Shown here: positions 61,448 through 64,000 of the stretch, in pieces
How the letters are laid out: every line of letters begins with the position of its first letter
Position numbering within the stretch: position 1 is the first letter of the stretch
Assembly: GCF_014642835.1 (NCBI RefSeq)
Contig: NZ_BMJA01000002.1
Location: forward strand, 992,867 to 1,056,866
From: Dyella nitratireducens
GTDB lineage: Bacteria > Pseudomonadota > Gammaproteobacteria > Xanthomonadales > Rhodanobacteraceae
DNA length: 64,000 nucleotides
Direction of reading: 5' to 3'
The notes under the pieces: model-generated
The model's database searches: none
The model's input: only the letters and a program-made list of their open reading frames with translations
Told to the model about the DNA's origin: nothing
Position numbers and translations under genes: made by a program

Positions 61448-62163
61448 GCCATGCGTTCCTGATGGCGGAGGAGGAGCAGATTGTCGAACGCCTGCATGTC
61501 GATAAACGTGCAGAACTCCGGTGCGCCGAGCGTGATGATGCCCACCGGCGACACCAGCTCGGTGTAAAGCTTGCTGTGGAAGGTCAGGATTCGCTTCACC
61601 GTTTCCAGACTCATTGCCTTGATGAGATAGGAATGCGTCATGTGGAACGTGTAGTTGTCGTGCCAGGGCGCACGAAACCCCAAATGTGCGGCGAGGCGAT
61701 CGCGCAGATCGCGTAGCTTGCGCGCTTCCTCGGCATTCGCGGGTACCAGGGACATGGCGCCGATCATCAATTGCTGGTCGGGCTCGGCGAGTTTCATGCG
61801 CAGCGGCAACTCGCAACCCAGATCGAACACCCGCAGTTTGTCGGCCATATGACGTGTGCATGCGGTCAGCGTCACGTTGAGCGGCAGTTCCGCCGGCCAG
61901 CGCTCGCGGGTGCGCTCCTGGTCGGTGACGCCCTCGAATACCGTCATGTGATAGCTCTCCGGCGGCAACGTCGCGAAAGCTTCGGCGTAGGGGCCGGTCT
62001 TGATCTGATCGCGCACCGCGGTAAGTGCAGTCGACAGCGGTGTGAACAGCGGTACGTGACAGATCAGCGTATTGCCGGGGAAACGCAGCACATTGCCGTG
62101 CGCGTCGAATTTTTGATCAAGGTGACTGAGTGGCTGGTGATATTTGCTGAGCATGGTTGGCAT
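61444..62163 (-). CDS. 2H phosphodiesterase-like protein (DUF1868 family)
   Basis: This is 239 residues from the ATG at 62163, without signal peptide. It carries two HxT motifs, HMT at 72-74 (SYHMTVFEGV) and HMT at 174-176 (TFHMTHSYLI), about 100 residues apart. This is the active-site pair of 2H phosphoesterases, which open 2',3'-cyclic or other phosphodiesters. DUF1868 is my recollection of its family. It is the first gene of the importer operon and overlaps ugpB-like by four bases, so it probably cleaves the imported compound. Confidence 0.8.
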   Translation of the reverse strand: MPTMLSKYHQPLSHLDQKFDAHGNVLRFPGNTLICHVPLFTPLSTALTAVRDQIKTGPYAEAFATLPPESYHMTVFEGVTDQERTRERWPAELPLNVTLTACTRHMADKLRVFDLGCELPLRMKLAEPDQQLMIGAMSLVPANAEEARKLRDLRDRLAAHLGFRAPWHDNYTFHMTHSYLIKAMSLETVKRILTFHSKLYTELVSPVGIITLGAPEFCTFIDMQAFDNLLLLRHQERMA

Positions 62164-62344
62164 TCGTAGCGGTGACGCCCTCATCCCCAAAAGGCGAGGG
62201 CGGATCACGCCAGATCGAGTGCTTTCCCAAGTTTTGACTCGGGCAAAGGGCCTCGTCGGCGTGAAGCTGGGCGGACAATATCACTCATTATGTGTCATAT
62301 CGTTTACAAGGCGAAAAAGTCCCGTCTTGCCTGACTTATGTGCC

Positions 62345-62362
62345 TGATATGACCTTGATATG
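62345..62362. promoter_or_regulatory. Operator candidate of the importer/glycosidase divergon
   Basis: TGATATG-ACCT-TGATATG is a direct repeat with 11-bp spacing, one helical turn. An inverse half-site, CATATCG, lies at 62296. The sites stand between the importer operon and the divergent glycosidase gene. The rest of 62164-62499 shows no gene. Confidence 0.5.
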
Positions 62363-62499
62363 TAGGAAATCGGTGCGCTAAGGCGCGCGTGAAGCGATGC
62401 TGCAATGGGCTCGATTCGAGCCGTAACGGTAGAAATAATTAACATAGAAGGTAATATTGCCGCCCGCGCATCTCCGCGCGCCGCTTGAGCAGATAACGC

Positions 62500-63495
62500 A
62501 TGGCTTTTCGCCTCGACGATCGTTGGGTATGGGATTTCTGGTTTGCGCAGGAGGGCGGGCGTACGCATCTGTTCTTTCTGCAGGCCCCCAAGTCGTTGGG
62601 CGATCCCAACAAGCGCCACTGGCACGTATCGATTGGGCACGCCGTATCCGAAGACCTGATGAACTGGGTGGAAGTGGAAGAGGCGCTGCGTCCGGTGGCA
62701 TCACCGGCGTGGGACGACTACACCACCTGGACCGGCACGGTCGTGCGGGCGCCGCAAGGACACTGGCTGATGTTCTACACCGGCACCAGCCGCGCAGAAG
62801 AAGGATTGGTCCAGCGCATTGGCCTGGCTTCCTCGCCGGATCTGTATCGTTGGGAACGCTCTTCCCGCAATCCCATACTGCAATTGCCGGACAACACGCT
62901 TTACGAAACGCTCGACAGAAGCGTGTGGTACGAACAGGCCTGCCGCGATCCGTGGGTATTCCCCGATCCCGATGGCCGTGGCTGGCACATGGTTTTCACG
63001 GCGCGCGAGCCGAACGGGCCGAGCGTCGGCCGCGGTGTCATCGGTCATGCCACGTCGGATGACATGCATCAATGGACGCTGCAACCGCCGCTGTTTCGTT
63101 CGCGCGTGTTTGCACATCTGGAAGTGCCACAGATTTTCGAATGGCAAGGACGCTGGTATTGCCTGTTCTGCACGGCCGCAAATTTGATTGATAGTGACTA
63201 CGCCAGCGCAGCCATGTCGCAGCCTATGACCGGCACGCACTACCTGATGGCGGATCATCCGCTGGGCGAATGGCATTTGATGCCGGGCGATTTTCTGGTG
63301 GGTGATCCGCTGGGGAAACTTTATGCAGGACGCGTAATCCCCGCGCGCGATGGCTCGCTGTGCTTCATGGCGTTTCTGAAGAATGAAGAGCAGGGCGGGT
63401 TCGTGGGTGAGCTTTCCGATCCCTTGCCGATGATCGTGCACGAGGACGGAACGCTGTACGTCGACGCGTCGTCTTATGGCCTATCGGCGGGCTAG
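62500..63495 (+). CDS. Five-bladed beta-propeller glycoside hydrolase (GH32/GH43/GH68-like)
   Basis: This 331-residue protein has the propeller-clan active-site order: WVWDFWFAQ with the nucleophile-type aspartate near residue 11, RDPWVFPDPDGRGWHMVFTA with the RDP aspartate, and LEVPQIFEW with the acid-type glutamate. It has no signal peptide, so it would act in the cytoplasm on an imported glycoside. It is divergent from the importer operon, with shared upstream sites. Its exact family and linkage are not clear. Confidence 0.82.
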   Translation: MAFRLDDRWVWDFWFAQEGGRTHLFFLQAPKSLGDPNKRHWHVSIGHAVSEDLMNWVEVEEALRPVASPAWDDYTTWTGTVVRAPQGHWLMFYTGTSRAEEGLVQRIGLASSPDLYRWERSSRNPILQLPDNTLYETLDRSVWYEQACRDPWVFPDPDGRGWHMVFTAREPNGPSVGRGVIGHATSDDMHQWTLQPPLFRSRVFAHLEVPQIFEWQGRWYCLFCTAANLIDSDYASAAMSQPMTGTHYLMADHPLGEWHLMPGDFLVGDPLGKLYAGRVIPARDGSLCFMAFLKNEEQGGFVGELSDPLPMIVHEDGTLYVDASSYGLSAG

Positions 63496-64000
63496 CCAGG
63501 TTTGGCCCTGCGGATGTAATCGCGCGCAGCATGCAAATCTTCTTCCACTTCGCTGCACAGCCACTCGCGAAAGCGCGCGATCTTCGGGCGATGTTCCTTC
63601 GCACTGGGAAAGACCATCCAGAACGAGCGGCCATCGGTGGCGACGAAATCGTGGGCGGGCACAAGTCTTCCTGAAGTGATTTCAGCACGGAACAGAATCG
63701 GCGATCCGATCGCGATGCCATGTCCTGCCACCGCGGCGGCAATATCAAGATATTCGGTAGGAAGGCTGGTGCCGAACTCGCCCGGAAGCGTGTCATCAGG
63801 ACAGCCTTGCGCGCGATACCACGCCGCCCACCAATCCGGACGGCCAAGCAGCGGAACATCGAGCTGCGCATGCGGATTGGCGATGTTTTTCGCCGCAGCC
63901 TTCAACCTGGGCGAGCAGAGCGGCATGAAGATGCTCGGAAAGAGCGGCACCGTGCGCAGCCCAGGCCAATGGCCGTGACCGTTGCGAATGGCTGCATCAA
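63492..64000 (-). CDS. LysR family regulator, GcvA-like, 5' end outside window
   Basis: The frame runs from the window edge to the TAG at 63492-63494. The visible part is the C-terminal effector domain, DAAIRNGHGHWPGLRTVPLF with IFMPLCSPRL, typical of GcvA-type LysR proteins, ending in an IARFREWLCSE helix. The DNA-binding domain is missing. Its stop codon shares CTAG with the stop of the convergent glycosidase gene. Its target is not visible. Confidence 0.88.
   Translation of the reverse strand, partial: DAAIRNGHGHWPGLRTVPLFPSIFMPLCSPRLKAAAKNIANPHAQLDVPLLGRPDWWAAWYRAQGCPDDTLPGEFGTSLPTEYLDIAAAVAGHGIAIGSPILFRAEITSGRLVPAHDFVATDGRSFWMVFPSAKEHRPKIARFREWLCSEVEEDLHAARDYIRRAKPG

Overview
The window looks like a chromosome segment of a gammaproteobacterium of the Xanthomonas group, most likely Rhodanobacteraceae (Dyella, Luteibacter or Rhodanobacter type). 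The reasons are high but not extreme GC, two large TonB-dependent receptors, a small XAC0095-like protein, many secreted hydrolases, and REP-type repeats (GTCATTCCGGCGAAGGCCGG). This is a judgement from protein character; no database was searched. No rRNA, tRNA, phage, complete insertion sequence or CRISPR array was seen.

0-10 kb: end of a sterol desaturase, a LysR regulator divergent from a flavodoxin/YCII-like pair, a TonB-like protein, a secreted glycerophosphodiesterase (GDPD), a parvulin isomerase, and an SPFH protein with a coiled-coil partner. 10-22 kb: a run of small 'regulator plus reductase' modules (TetR with two SDRs; HxlR with a QorB-like reductase and a quinone oxidoreductase; HxlR with an SDR), an acyltransferase, a YceI/hydrolase cluster, a small accessory patch of unknowns (14.6-15.6 kb) and several gene relics. 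22-31 kb: a Tat-exported GH2 glycosidase, a GlxA-type regulator, secreted hydrolases, a cupin, and Ohr with an epoxide-hydrolase-like enzyme. 30.4-39.6 kb: a periplasmic thioredoxin-like protein with an OmpR-type two-component system, a RelE/Xre toxin-antitoxin pair, a very large hybrid sensor kinase and a MocR regulator divergent from an EamA exporter.

42-63.5 kb is the most interesting part. It holds two TonB receptor/GDPD pairs. The second GDPD is fused to a pectin methylesterase and FN3 domains. Next come a ROK repressor, a tightly overlapping UgpBAEC-type ABC importer whose first gene is a two-HMT-motif 2H phosphodiesterase (DUF1868-like), and a beta-propeller glycosidase. I infer a scavenging locus for glycosylated or glycerol-type phosphodiesters, possibly of plant origin: outer-membrane capture, extracytoplasmic cleavage, ABC import, and cytoplasmic cleavage by the 2H enzyme in the place where a UgpQ-type GDPD is usually found.

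Regulatory DNA is unusually legible here. Paired palindromes sit beside LysR, TetR (two cases), HxlR and RelE genes, and a terminator-like hairpin lies in the leader of the first TonB receptor. REP-like elements occur about every few kilobases between genes, and one element lies inside a reading frame.
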